From: Salipiger mucosus DSM 16094
Lineage (GTDB): Bacteria > Pseudomonadota > Alphaproteobacteria > Rhodobacterales > Rhodobacteraceae
NCBI RefSeq assembly: GCF_000442255.1
Contig: NZ_KE557273.1
Span: 362,654 to 426,653, forward strand
Reading direction: 5' to 3'
Length of the DNA: 64,000 bases
Shown here piece by piece: positions 28,000-36,419 of the stretch. A program made the position numbers and the translations under genes. The notes beneath the pieces are model-generated. The model saw only the letters and a program-made list of their open reading frames with translations. It was not told the origin of the DNA and ran no database searches. Position 1 is the first letter of the stretch. Every line of letters starts with the position of its first letter.

Positions 28000-28633
28000 C
28001 GCGAGCGGCGGCGATCGGAATGCGTGCCGGGTCGTCGTCGCGGACGCCTCCCCGATTTTCGCCGACGCCCTGTCGGCGCTTCTGAACAGCAGTCCCGAGC
28101 CCGGACGCGAGATCCGGGCCGTGGCCGTCGCCGGTGGCGCGATCGCCGTGATCGACGCGCGCCCGGACCTGGTGATCGTCGATCCGAACCAGGAAAGCGC
28201 GCTCGAGGATTTCGTCGCGCAGGTGGGCGAGGCCTGTCCCGAGGCACGTTTCGTGGCCTGTGCCTCGAATCCCTCGCTCGAGCTTGCGCGGTTCTGCATG
28301 GAGCTCGATTTTCGCGGCTTCCTGCCCAAGAGCCTGTCGCGTGAAGCGATGATTCGCGCCCTGGCCGTCATCGTCGCCGGCGGCAGCTACGTCGACCGGC
28401 AGTTCGGGCGGCGGCTGATGCGACCGGGCGGTGGGCGCAGCCCGCTCAGCCGGCGCGAAGAGACCGTACTGCGCCGCATGTCCGAGGGCAGCAGTGCCGC
28501 CGAGATCGCCGACGGGCTCGGCATCTCGTTCAAGACAGTCGACACGCATCGCGTGCGCGCGATGACCAAGCTCGATCTCGCCGACCGCAGGGCGCTGGTG
28601 CGCCATGCGCTGGCCCGCGGCTGGCTGGCCTGA
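27983..28633 (+). CDS. NarL/FixJ-type response regulator next to the alginate-type cluster
   Basis: A 216-residue regulator. The N-terminal receiver-like domain (CRVVVADASPIFADALSALL, then LVIVDPNQES with the likely acceptor Asp) has an unusual acidic pocket, ADAS in place of the DD pair, so phosphorylation is uncertain. The C-terminus is a LuxR HTH (LSRREETVLRRMSEGSSAAE, GISFKTVDTHRVRAMTKL). It lies 270 bases upstream of algD on the same strand, with a hairpin between, and may control the cluster. Confidence 0.8.
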   Translation: MAGSSDASGGDRNACRVVVADASPIFADALSALLNSSPEPGREIRAVAVAGGAIAVIDARPDLVIVDPNQESALEDFVAQVGEACPEARFVACASNPSLELARFCMELDFRGFLPKSLSREAMIRALAVIVAGGSYVDRQFGRRLMRPGGGRSPLSRREETVLRRMSEGSSAAEIADGLGISFKTVDTHRVRAMTKLDLADRRALVRHALARGWLA

Positions 28634-28666
28634 CCGCCGCTGCAACATTCGAACAGGGTTTAGACC

Positions 28667-28704
28667 CAAGCGGGCGGCGCCTTGACCGGGCGGCCGTCCG
28701 CTTG
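28667..28704 (+). terminator. Hairpin between the NarL-type gene and algD
   Basis: CAAGCGGGCGGC (28667-28678) pairs with GCCGTCCGCTTG (28693-28704) with one G-T pair, loop 14 bases. It probably separates the regulator from the alg operon. The rest of 28705-28903 holds no gene. A 10-base palindrome GGAAATTTCC is at 28730-28739 and the algD ribosome site GGAAAGGA at 28888. The algD promoter should lie here, but no clear -35/-10 pair could be assigned. Confidence 0.5.
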
Positions 28705-28903
28705 CGTTCGGCCCATGCGCGGCCGGGTCGGAAATTTCCCACGCCGCACTGCAGAACAAACCTTGGAACCTGTCACCGGTCCCACAGCAGATCGGGAAAT
28801 CGTCCCGACTGAAGACCGCTCCGCCGTTTCGATACGCCTGTGTCCAGCAAGAACGATGCGCGGTTGCGAGTTGTAGCGGCGCCCTTCGGAAAGGATATTG
28901 GTT

Positions 28904-30223
28904 ATGACACGGATCAGCGTTTTCGGGATCGGCTACGTGGGGGTCGTCTCCGCCGCCTGCCTCGCCCGCGACGGACACGAAGTAATCGCGGTGGATGTCG
29001 ACGCCGACCGCGTCGATGCTCTCAACCAGGGCCGGCCGCCCATCGTGGAGAAGGGGCTCGACGAGCTTCTGGCCGAGGTCGTCGCAAGCGGCAAGCTTCG
29101 CGCCACGACCGACGCGCAGCAGGCGGTGATGGACACCGACGCCTCCTTCGTCTGCGTCGGCACGCCGAGCGCTCCCGACGGCTCGGTCGGCCTCACCTAC
29201 GTGATCTCTGTCTGCGAGGATATCGGCCGCGCCCTGCGCGCCAAGGACGCGCATCACAGCGTCATCATGCGCTCGACCATCGTGCCGGGCACCATGGAGG
29301 AGGTCTGCATACCGACGCTCGAGAAGGCCTCGGACAAGCGTGCGGGCACCGGCTTCGGCGTCGGCTACTTCCCCGAATTCCTGCGCGAGAGCACCGCGAT
29401 CGAGGACTATGCCGATCCGGGTCTCGTCGTCTTCGGCTCGCTCGATCCCGAGACCGAGGCAGTGCTGACCGAGGTCAACGCGGACCTGCCCTGCGAGATG
29501 CACCGCGTCGACATCCGCACCGCCGAGATGGTCAAGTATACCTCGAACGCCTGGCGGGCCGCCAAGATCAGCTTCGCCAACGAGATCGGCAACATCGCCA
29601 AGGCCAACAAGCTCGACGGCCAGAAGGTGATGGGCATCCTGCAGTCCGACCACAAGGTCGCGATGTCGCCGGCCTTCCTGCGCCCGGGCTTCGCCTTTGG
29701 CGGCTCGTGCCTGCCCAAGGACGTGCGCGCGCTGCGCTCGGTCGGGCGCCAGTGCCGCGTCGCCACGCCGATCCTCGACGCCATCCTCGAGGCCAACAGC
29801 GAGCAGATCGTCCGGGCCGAGGACATGGTCCGTTCCGCCTCCAAGAAGGCCGTCGGCCTGGTGGGTGTCAGCTTCAAGTCGGGCACGGACGACCTGCGCG
29901 AAAGCCCGCTCGCGGACCTAGCGGCGCGCCTGATCGAAAGCGGCCAGGACGTGCGGATCTACGACCCCTACGTCTCCACCGCCTTCGAGAACGATCCCGG
30001 CGCCGAGGGGCGCGGCAACGCGGTGGTTCCCGGCCTCGCGGGCCGCATGGAGCGCGATCTGGACGCGCTGATCGACCGCTCGGAGGTCATCGTCGTCGGC
30101 AACCGTTACCCGGAAGTGCAGGACCGGATCGCCGAGCGCGGCTCGGACCGCCGCATCGTCGACCTGACGAGGATCGATCCCGGCCGGCTGTCGGGCGCGG
30201 AATACCAGGGCATCTGCTGGTAA
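28904..30223 (+). CDS. algD: GDP-mannose 6-dehydrogenase
   Basis: A 439-residue enzyme of the UDP-glucose/GDP-mannose dehydrogenase family, making GDP-mannuronate, the committed precursor of alginate. Visible are the NAD loop FGIGYVGVVSA (residues 5-15), YFPEFLRES, the substrate region EMVKYTSNAWRAAKISFANE, and the catalytic cysteine in FAFGGSCLPKD. GGAAAGGA lies before ATG 28904. First gene of the alginate-type operon and, as in Pseudomonas, directly followed by alg8. GDP-mannose rather than UDP-glucose is inferred from length (about 436 in AlgD) and context. Confidence 0.9.
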   Translation: MTRISVFGIGYVGVVSAACLARDGHEVIAVDVDADRVDALNQGRPPIVEKGLDELLAEVVASGKLRATTDAQQAVMDTDASFVCVGTPSAPDGSVGLTYVISVCEDIGRALRAKDAHHSVIMRSTIVPGTMEEVCIPTLEKASDKRAGTGFGVGYFPEFLRESTAIEDYADPGLVVFGSLDPETEAVLTEVNADLPCEMHRVDIRTAEMVKYTSNAWRAAKISFANEIGNIAKANKLDGQKVMGILQSDHKVAMSPAFLRPGFAFGGSCLPKDVRALRSVGRQCRVATPILDAILEANSEQIVRAEDMVRSASKKAVGLVGVSFKSGTDDLRESPLADLAARLIESGQDVRIYDPYVSTAFENDPGAEGRGNAVVPGLAGRMERDLDALIDRSEVIVVGNRYPEVQDRIAERGSDRRIVDLTRIDPGRLSGAEYQGICW

Positions 30224-30229
30224 TCCGCG

Positions 30230-31696
30230 ATGCTCGGTCATGTGGCATATCTCGCGCTCTGTGCGGTGCTGGCGCTTTCGGTCACGAACCGGAACTTCAC
30301 GGGCACGGAAGGCGCGCTGGTCACGCTCGGCATGATCGGGACGTGGCGGTACAGTTGGGCGTTCGTGAACTTCGTTCGCGCCCAGCTCTACACCCGCCGC
30401 GTCTATCCTCGCGCCCGGCGCCGGGCCGAGGCGGCCTATGCCGCGCGCCCGGCGCCGGCGCATGCCTACTTCATGGTGACGACCTTCAAGATCGAGCCGG
30501 GCGTGACGACGCGCGTCTACGATTCGATCTTCGCGGCGGCCGGCGCCTCGCGCGGGGGGGCGACCATCGTCGCCTCGGTCGTGGACGCCGCCGACCTGCG
30601 CGTCATCCGCGACCTCTGGGAGGCGCGACGCCATGACATGCCGCAGGTGAAGCTGGTGATCGATCGCATCCCCGGCTCGGGCAAGCGCGACGCCATCGCC
30701 CGCTCGCTCCGCCTGCTGCGCCGCGAGTCGCCCACGTCGCGCGACGTCCTCGTCCTCGTCTTCGTCGACGGCGACAGCTGCGTGCCGCTGGACATCGTCG
30801 AACGTGCGGCGCCGTTCTTCACCGATCCGCGCATGGGCGCGCTGACCACCGACGAACAGGTCGAGATCCCCGAGCCGCTGTTCCGCGACTGGTTCAAGCT
30901 GCGTTTCACGCAGTGCCAGATGATGATGTCGTCCATGGCCTACGGTGGCCGCGTGCTGACGCTGACGGGCCGCATGTCCGTCTTCCGCGCGGACCTCGCC
31001 ACCGATCCGACCTTCATCGCGCAGGTGCAGTCGGACCATATCGACCACTGGCGCCTCGGGCGGGTGAACTTCCTGACCGGCGACGACAAGTCGACCTGGT
31101 ACTGGCTGCTGAGCCGCGGCTTCCGCATGACCTACCTGCCGGACGTCCACTCGCTGTCGATGGAAAGCCAGCCGATGCCGGGCTTCTTCGAAAGCGCCTT
31201 CGCGCTGATGCGCCGCTGGTTCGGCAACATGCTGCGGACCAACGGCCGCGCGCTGGCGCTGGGCCCGCGCCGCATCGGGACCTTTACCTGGTGGTCGATC
31301 CTCGACCAGCGGATGTCGATCTGGACGACGCTGATCGGTCCGATCGCGATCCTGCTGACCGCGATTTTCGTCACGCCGGCGGTGATCCCCGCCTACATCG
31401 CCTGGATCATGTTCACCCGCTACCTCTTCTGCTGGGCGCTCTCGACCTTTCGCGGCGGCGGTTTCCCGATCGTCTACGCGCCGCTCCTCTACTTCGGCCA
31501 GATCAGCGGCGCCGCGATCAAGAGCTACGCGCTCTTCCGGCTCGACCAGCAGAAATGGACGCGCCAGGCGGCCTCTTCGGCCAAGGCGGCGCTTCCCCTG
31601 GGCGCGCGGCTGCGCGCGGCCTCCTCCACCTACATGCACGCGCTCGCCCTCGGCTGGCTGACACTGGGCGTGCTCCTTCTCACCGGCATTCTCTGA
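30230..31696 (+). CDS. alg8: Alg8-type mannuronan synthase glycosyltransferase
   Basis: A 488-residue inner-membrane family-2 glycosyltransferase (Pseudomonas Alg8 is about 494). Two hydrophobic segments lie at the N-terminus. The cytoplasmic catalytic part carries VFVDGDSCVP (donor-binding DGD), FLTGDDKSTWYWLL (the GDD/K motif conserved in Alg8), and PMPGFFESAFALMRRWFGNM. At least four membrane helices follow from about residue 360. It polymerises GDP-mannuronate and needs Alg44. The start lies seven bases after the algD stop. The catalytic motifs are intact. Confidence 0.92.
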   Translation: MLGHVAYLALCAVLALSVTNRNFTGTEGALVTLGMIGTWRYSWAFVNFVRAQLYTRRVYPRARRRAEAAYAARPAPAHAYFMVTTFKIEPGVTTRVYDSIFAAAGASRGGATIVASVVDAADLRVIRDLWEARRHDMPQVKLVIDRIPGSGKRDAIARSLRLLRRESPTSRDVLVLVFVDGDSCVPLDIVERAAPFFTDPRMGALTTDEQVEIPEPLFRDWFKLRFTQCQMMMSSMAYGGRVLTLTGRMSVFRADLATDPTFIAQVQSDHIDHWRLGRVNFLTGDDKSTWYWLLSRGFRMTYLPDVHSLSMESQPMPGFFESAFALMRRWFGNMLRTNGRALALGPRRIGTFTWWSILDQRMSIWTTLIGPIAILLTAIFVTPAVIPAYIAWIMFTRYLFCWALSTFRGGGFPIVYAPLLYFGQISGAAIKSYALFRLDQQKWTRQAASSAKAALPLGARLRAASSTYMHALALGWLTLGVLLLTGIL

Positions 31697-31719
31697 GCCC
31701 CCGATAGCAGGATTTTCCG

Positions 31720-32880
31720 ATGACCGTCTCACAAGGATCAGACCACGGGCCCGGCGCGCCGGACGCACCGGCGCCGATGCACGGCGGCAATGAATACCCG
31801 CTGCTCGACATCCCCTTCTCGGTGATGATCGAGGGCCGCCGCTACGCCGGCGAAGGATTGTCGATGGTCGGGGCCGAGGTCACCGGTCTCGTCGACCCGG
31901 CGCTCGACGGCAGCACGGGCATCGCGCGTCTGCTCTTCGATTTCCCGGGCTACCAGCTGGCGCTGACGCCCTCGGTGCTGATCCGCGTGGTGGATTCGAA
32001 CCGCATGGAGCTGGCCTTCACCGAGCCGACGGGCGAGCACGCACCGCAGCTGCGCCAGGTGCTCGGCGACTACATCTCGGGCGATATCACGGCCTCGGGC
32101 TCGGTGATCCGGGCGGGCGCCTTCGCCGAGACGCGCGGGGTCAAGGCGCCCGCCCCGAAGCCGACCTTCGGCCAGCGCCTGCGCGGCGGGGTGGGCTCGG
32201 TGCCGGTCATCGGTGCGACCATTGCGCTGGTCGCCACCGCGGTCGGGCTGGCGCAGTCCAAGCTGCTGACCACGGCCATTCCGGCGCCCGGGCGGGTGAT
32301 CCCGGACGGCCAGACCATGCGCGCCACGGCCGACGGGCAGATCACCTACGTCGACCTCGAGGCGCCCGAGGGCGAGGTGCTCTACAGCATCGACAGCGTC
32401 GATGGGGAAACCCTGTCGATCGCCATGCCCTGCGATTGCAACGCCTACGGCACCGGGGTTGCCGAGGGGAGCACCGTGCTCGCCGGAGAGCCCGTGGTCG
32501 CCGTCGCCCCGCAGGATGCGCAGATGGTCGTCGAGGCCCAGCTGCCGCAGGAACTGCTGTTCCGGATCCAGCGCGCCGGCGGCGTCGGCGTGGAGCTGTC
32601 GGGCGGCGGGGAATTCGAGGCGCGGCTCGACGAGAGCTTCCGCCCGCCCGGCATCGAGGCCGCGGATGAGCCCGAACGCGCGATCCTGCGGCCCGAGATC
32701 GAACTCGAGCCCGAAGCGATGGGCCAGGTCGCCGCGCTGACCGTGCGCTGGGACGCCCTCGCGGGGTTCGAGCCCGTCATCGACGCCTTCGACCGGATCG
32801 GGGCCGAGGTGTCGCGTCAATACACCCAGAACATCCGGCCGCTTCTGGCCGACATTTCAGAGACCGTTGGAGACCAGTAA
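31720..32880 (+). CDS. alg44: Alg44-type polymerisation co-factor with a degenerate PilZ region
   Basis: A 386-residue protein (Pseudomonas Alg44 is 389). An N-terminal PilZ-like region (about 25-130), a single membrane helix near residues 163-185 and a periplasmic HlyD-like region (ITYVDLEAPEGEVLYSI, TVLAGEPVVAVAPQD) are all present. In Pseudomonas, PilZ binds c-di-GMP through RxxxR and (D/N)xSxxG. Here the first segment reads NEYPLLDIPFSVMIEG with no RxxxR, and the second reads GLSMVGAEV. Direct c-di-GMP control therefore looks absent or changed. The stop TAA overlaps the next ATG. Confidence 0.85.
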   Translation: MTVSQGSDHGPGAPDAPAPMHGGNEYPLLDIPFSVMIEGRRYAGEGLSMVGAEVTGLVDPALDGSTGIARLLFDFPGYQLALTPSVLIRVVDSNRMELAFTEPTGEHAPQLRQVLGDYISGDITASGSVIRAGAFAETRGVKAPAPKPTFGQRLRGGVGSVPVIGATIALVATAVGLAQSKLLTTAIPAPGRVIPDGQTMRATADGQITYVDLEAPEGEVLYSIDSVDGETLSIAMPCDCNAYGTGVAEGSTVLAGEPVVAVAPQDAQMVVEAQLPQELLFRIQRAGGVGVELSGGGEFEARLDESFRPPGIEAADEPERAILRPEIELEPEAMGQVAALTVRWDALAGFEPVIDAFDRIGAEVSRQYTQNIRPLLADISETVGDQ

Positions 32881-34298
32881 TGAGCGACCAGAAGATTCAT
32901 CCGATCGTCCTTTCCGGCGGCATGGGAACCCGGCTCTGGCCGATGTCCCGGGTCCGCCAGCCCAAGCAGTTGCAGCCGGTCGACGGCATCGAGGGACCGA
33001 GCTTCCTGCAGGACACCGTCCTGCGTCATCGCGGCGCGGGCTATCACCGGCCGCTGATGGTGGCGAGCGCCTCGGAGGAGGCGCTGATCTTCGAGCAGCT
33101 CGCGCAGATCGACATGCCGGGCGGCTTCGTCGGCGAACCCATGGGCCGCAACACCGGCCCCGCCGTCCTGGCGGCGGCGCTTCACCTCGCCGAGCAGGAC
33201 CCGGAGGCGGTGATGCTCGTGCTGCCCTCGGATCACCGGATCGCCGGCGATCTCGACACCACGCTCGCCGCCGCGCGCCAGGCGGCGTCCGAGGGGGCCA
33301 TCGTCCTCATCGGGATCGTGCCGCGCAGCCCCGAGACCGGCTTCGGCTATATCACCGGCGGCGAGGCGCTGCCCGGTCATTCGGGGGTCTTCGCGGTGGA
33401 TCGCTTCGTCGAGAAGCCGGACCTCGCGCATGCCGAGGCGCTTCTGGCGGCCGGCGGAACCTTCTGGGCCTCGGGCATCAGCATGATGCGCGCCGACGTC
33501 GCAATCGCCGAGTTCGAACGCCACGCGCCGGAAACGCTCGCGGCCGTCCGCGCGGCCTTCGACCGCGCCCGGAACTGCGAGCACGGCATCGTGCTCGACG
33601 GCGAGGGCTTCGCGCAGGCCGAGAACGAACCGACGGAGCGCCTTGTCTTCGAACGCAGCGACCGCGTCGCCGTGGCGCCGTCGAACGTCGACTGGAACGA
33701 TGTCGGCGCCTGGACGGCGATCCATTCGATCGGCGAGAAAAGCTCGCTGGGCAATGTCGAGACAGGGCAGGTCGTGTCGCTCGAGACGCGCAACTCCCTG
33801 ATCCGCGCGGGCAGCGACAAGCTGGTGACGGTGATCGGGATGGAGGACCTGATCGTCATCGACACGCCCGACGCGCTGCTGGTGACCAACCACGCCCACG
33901 CGCAGATGGTGAAGGAGGCGGTGACCGAGCTCAAGGACCAGAACCGGTCCGAGGTCTTCTCTCACCGCGAGGCGCCCTCCGACCGTCCCGAGGCGGGCGC
34001 CATCGCGTCGCACGAGGTCGCCCCGGGCGACACGCTGACCGTCACCGGCGCGGTGCCGGGCGGTGCCATACTGGCGGTGGTCTCCGGCGACAGCGCGGTG
34101 CTGACCGGGGCCGAGACCGGGGCCGCCGATCCGGGCGTGCATGTCTCTGTGCCCGAGGGCGAAAGCGTCATGGTCGAGAACCACGGCAAGACCGACCTGC
34201 GGCTCGTGACCATCGACCTCGCCGCCTCGACCGCGCCGGCACGCCCGGCCGACGAGGACGCGCGAGCGCCGCAGTTCCTGGGCCGCGCCAGTGCCTGA
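32880..34298 (+). CDS. algA: Mannose-1-phosphate guanylyltransferase (AlgA-type) with degenerate C-terminal cupin
   Basis: A 472-residue protein. The GMP domain is intact: VLSGGMGTRLWPMSRVRQPK, GEPMGRNTGPAVL, LVLPSDHRI, GFGYITGG, FVEKPD and VDWNDVGAWTA. It makes GDP-mannose from mannose-1-phosphate. In bifunctional AlgA the C-terminal cupin is a phosphomannose isomerase with a QMHHHRAEHW metal site. Here that place reads TVTGAVPGGAILAVVSGDSA with no His or Glu ligands, so isomerase activity is probably missing and must come from another gene. The start overlaps the alg44 stop and the end overlaps the next gene by eight bases. Confidence 0.85.
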   Translation: MSDQKIHPIVLSGGMGTRLWPMSRVRQPKQLQPVDGIEGPSFLQDTVLRHRGAGYHRPLMVASASEEALIFEQLAQIDMPGGFVGEPMGRNTGPAVLAAALHLAEQDPEAVMLVLPSDHRIAGDLDTTLAAARQAASEGAIVLIGIVPRSPETGFGYITGGEALPGHSGVFAVDRFVEKPDLAHAEALLAAGGTFWASGISMMRADVAIAEFERHAPETLAAVRAAFDRARNCEHGIVLDGEGFAQAENEPTERLVFERSDRVAVAPSNVDWNDVGAWTAIHSIGEKSSLGNVETGQVVSLETRNSLIRAGSDKLVTVIGMEDLIVIDTPDALLVTNHAHAQMVKEAVTELKDQNRSEVFSHREAPSDRPEAGAIASHEVAPGDTLTVTGAVPGGAILAVVSGDSAVLTGAETGAADPGVHVSVPEGESVMVENHGKTDLRLVTIDLAASTAPARPADEDARAPQFLGRASA

Positions 34299-35667
34299 AC
34301 GTCTTCGCACAGGCACCGCGGCGGCGCTGCTTGCGGCGCTCCTCTCCGCGCCCCTTCCGGGCGCGGCGCAGGAGGCCGTCACCGTGGCGGTGCAGGACGC
34401 GCGGCTGGCGCTCATGCAGCTCGCCGCGGGAACCGGGCGCTCGCAGTCGGGGCTGCTCGATGCGGCCTCGCGCGCGATCTACCTGCAGGACGGCAGCGCG
34501 ACGCTGTCCGAGCTCGACGCCGCGGCCGACGAGGCGGGCTCGCTCGATGCGATGACCGCCGGGGCCAACGGCACGGTGACCGCGCATCGCCCGATCGTCG
34601 TGCTGCAGGGCGCCGAGCTGCGGCTCGATCCCGGCGACCGGCTGGCGCTCGACCGCAGGGCGGGGGCCTTCGTGCTGTCGCTCGGCGCCACGGTCTTCGA
34701 CGGGGCCGAGGTCGCCGTCACCGGCGGACGGCATCCCCGGGTCGACGGCTTCCGTCCCTTCATCGCGGGCCTTGGCGAGACCAGCCTCACGCTGCAGGAC
34801 ACGACCTTCACCGGCCTTGGCTACAACGCCGAGTCCACGACCTCGGGCGTGTCGCTCGTGGGGGGCGGGCTCCTGGCCAGCGGCACTGCCGCGCCGGTCA
34901 CAGGCAACACCTTCGAGAACCTGCGCACCGTCTCGCTGAGCGAGCTGGACACGCTGGAGGTCACCGGCAACCGCGTCACGGAGGCGCGAGGCAGCGGCCT
35001 GCGGATCCGGTCTGTGCGCGAGGCCCGGATCCAGGACAACCTGGTCGCACGGCCGCATGGCGCCGAGGCGCTTCACGCCTCCGGGCTGGCCCGCGCGACG
35101 ATCTCGGGCAACCGTTTCGAGGCGGGGCAGGGCAAGGGCGTGCGCATCGACGACGCGAGCCGCGAGCTGCGCTTCACCGGCAACCGCGTCGCCGGCTTCG
35201 ACGGCTCCGGCGTGACCCTCGCCGAGGGGGCCGAGTGCGTCCTGCTTGCGCAGAACGAGGTCGCCGACAACCGCGGCTCCGGCATCTCGGTGCGCGACGC
35301 CGGGACCTTCATCCTGTCGGGCAACGAGGTGCGCGACAACATGGGCCCGGGCATCGGTGTCATCGCCCAGGCCGACGGAAGCGAGGGTCTGATCCTTCGC
35401 AACGTTTTCTCGGGCAATCGGCAGGGTATCCGCGCCACGCGCGTCACGCGTCTTCGGCTTGCCGAAAACGATCTTTCCAAGCAGATGCCCCGGCTTTTCG
35501 GTGGTGATCTCGATCAACACACGCCCGGCTGGCTCAAGGACCGCCGCGCCGATGGCGCGACAAGCATGGTGCTCGAAGAGGCCGCGGCCCGCACCGATGC
35601 CGCCCTTCGCCGCAACGCGGCTGCCGATGCCTACGCCGCGTGCAGCCAGACCGAAGGAGGCGTCTGA
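34291..35667 (+). CDS. algG: AlgG-like periplasmic beta-helix protein lacking the DPHD epimerase motif
   Basis: A 458-residue exported protein (AlgG is about 540) starting at GTG 34291, inside the algA stop region, with signal peptide ending PGAAQ. GFRPFIAGLGETSLTLQDTT corresponds to AlgG HRPFLRGWGGT, and the right-handed beta-helix repeats follow (GNRFEAGQGKGVRIDDASRE, QNEVADNRGSGISV). AlgG converts mannuronate to guluronate and also guides the polymer through the periplasm. At the position of YGIDPHDRS I read GSGLRIRSVRE, so the catalytic DPHD is not there. A structural role, or a different activity, is likely. Confidence 0.7.
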   Translation: MPERLRTGTAAALLAALLSAPLPGAAQEAVTVAVQDARLALMQLAAGTGRSQSGLLDAASRAIYLQDGSATLSELDAAADEAGSLDAMTAGANGTVTAHRPIVVLQGAELRLDPGDRLALDRRAGAFVLSLGATVFDGAEVAVTGGRHPRVDGFRPFIAGLGETSLTLQDTTFTGLGYNAESTTSGVSLVGGGLLASGTAAPVTGNTFENLRTVSLSELDTLEVTGNRVTEARGSGLRIRSVREARIQDNLVARPHGAEALHASGLARATISGNRFEAGQGKGVRIDDASRELRFTGNRVAGFDGSGVTLAEGAECVLLAQNEVADNRGSGISVRDAGTFILSGNEVRDNMGPGIGVIAQADGSEGLILRNVFSGNRQGIRATRVTRLRLAENDLSKQMPRLFGGDLDQHTPGWLKDRRADGATSMVLEEAAARTDAALRRNAAADAYAACSQTEGGV

Positions 35668-35670
35668 GCC

Positions 35671-36411
35671 ATGGTGTTTTCGTCCGAGACTTTCCTGTTC
35701 CTGTTCCTGCCCGGGTTCCTGGCGCTTTATTACCTGACGCCGTGGCGGTGGAAGTCCGCGACGTTGCTGGCCGGCTCCTACGTCTTCTACGCCTGGTGGC
35801 GGGTCGACTTCCTGCTGCTGCTGATCGGCACGACGGTCTGGACCTACATGACGGGCCGCGCGATCCGCGCCTCCGAGGGCGCGCGTCGGCGCATGTGGAC
35901 CGGCATCGGGGTGGCGGGCTGCCTCGCGGTGCTCGGCGGGCTCTGGCACGGCGCGGCCTGGACCTATGTCCTCTGGGGCGCGTGGCACGGCGGCTGGCTG
36001 GCGCTCGAGCGCTATACCGGCTGGGCGAAGTCGCGCAGTCCCGCCGCGCTCCTGCGCACGCTGCTGCTGGTGCTGCTGGGCTGGGTGATGTTCCGCGCCA
36101 CCTCGGTCGCCGAAGCGGGCGAGGTGCTGGCCGGCATGGCGGGCCTCAACGGCATCGGCATGTCGGCCACCTCGGCCTTCCAGATGACCGGCGAAAGCCT
36201 CGTTTTCCTTGCGCTGGCGATCTTCGTCGCGGCGGCCGAGCCTGGGCTGCGCCGCTCCCGCGTCGCCTCGGTCGAGCCCGCCAAGGGCGGCGGCGCGGTC
36301 ACGGTCGCGAACACGCTTCTGCCCAGCCTCGCGACGCTGATCGTCGCCATCCTCGCCGTGCTCAAGCTCTCCGAGCAGAGCTTTTCGCCCTTCCTCTACT
36401 TCCAGTTCTGA
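35671..36411 (+). CDS. algI: AlgI-like membrane O-acetyltransferase missing its central half
   Basis: A 246-residue open frame, about half the length of AlgI (about 520). The N-terminus (MVFSSETFLFLFLPGFLALY, GSYVFYAWWRVDFLLLLIG) and the C-terminal part (GLWHGAAWTYVLWGAWHGGW to LKLSEQSFSPFLYFQF) both match AlgI closely. What is missing lies between them, about 230 residues including the WRRWHISLS region of the MBOAT core. The two parts join in frame at GCLAVLG|GLWHG near 35931-35940. AlgI moves acetyl groups across the inner membrane to AlgJ/AlgX; this shortened form is unlikely to do so. It is either a true deletion or a collapsed assembly. Confidence 0.75.
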   Translation: MVFSSETFLFLFLPGFLALYYLTPWRWKSATLLAGSYVFYAWWRVDFLLLLIGTTVWTYMTGRAIRASEGARRRMWTGIGVAGCLAVLGGLWHGAAWTYVLWGAWHGGWLALERYTGWAKSRSPAALLRTLLLVLLGWVMFRATSVAEAGEVLAGMAGLNGIGMSATSAFQMTGESLVFLALAIFVAAAEPGLRRSRVASVEPAKGGGAVTVANTLLPSLATLIVAILAVLKLSEQSFSPFLYFQF

Positions 36412-36419
36412 GGTCCATC

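Noticed and set aside
28634-28903. ECF sigma-factor promoter (GGAAC near 28764) upstream of algD
   Set aside because: No matching -10 box at 16-17 bases; the partner sequence is too far away.
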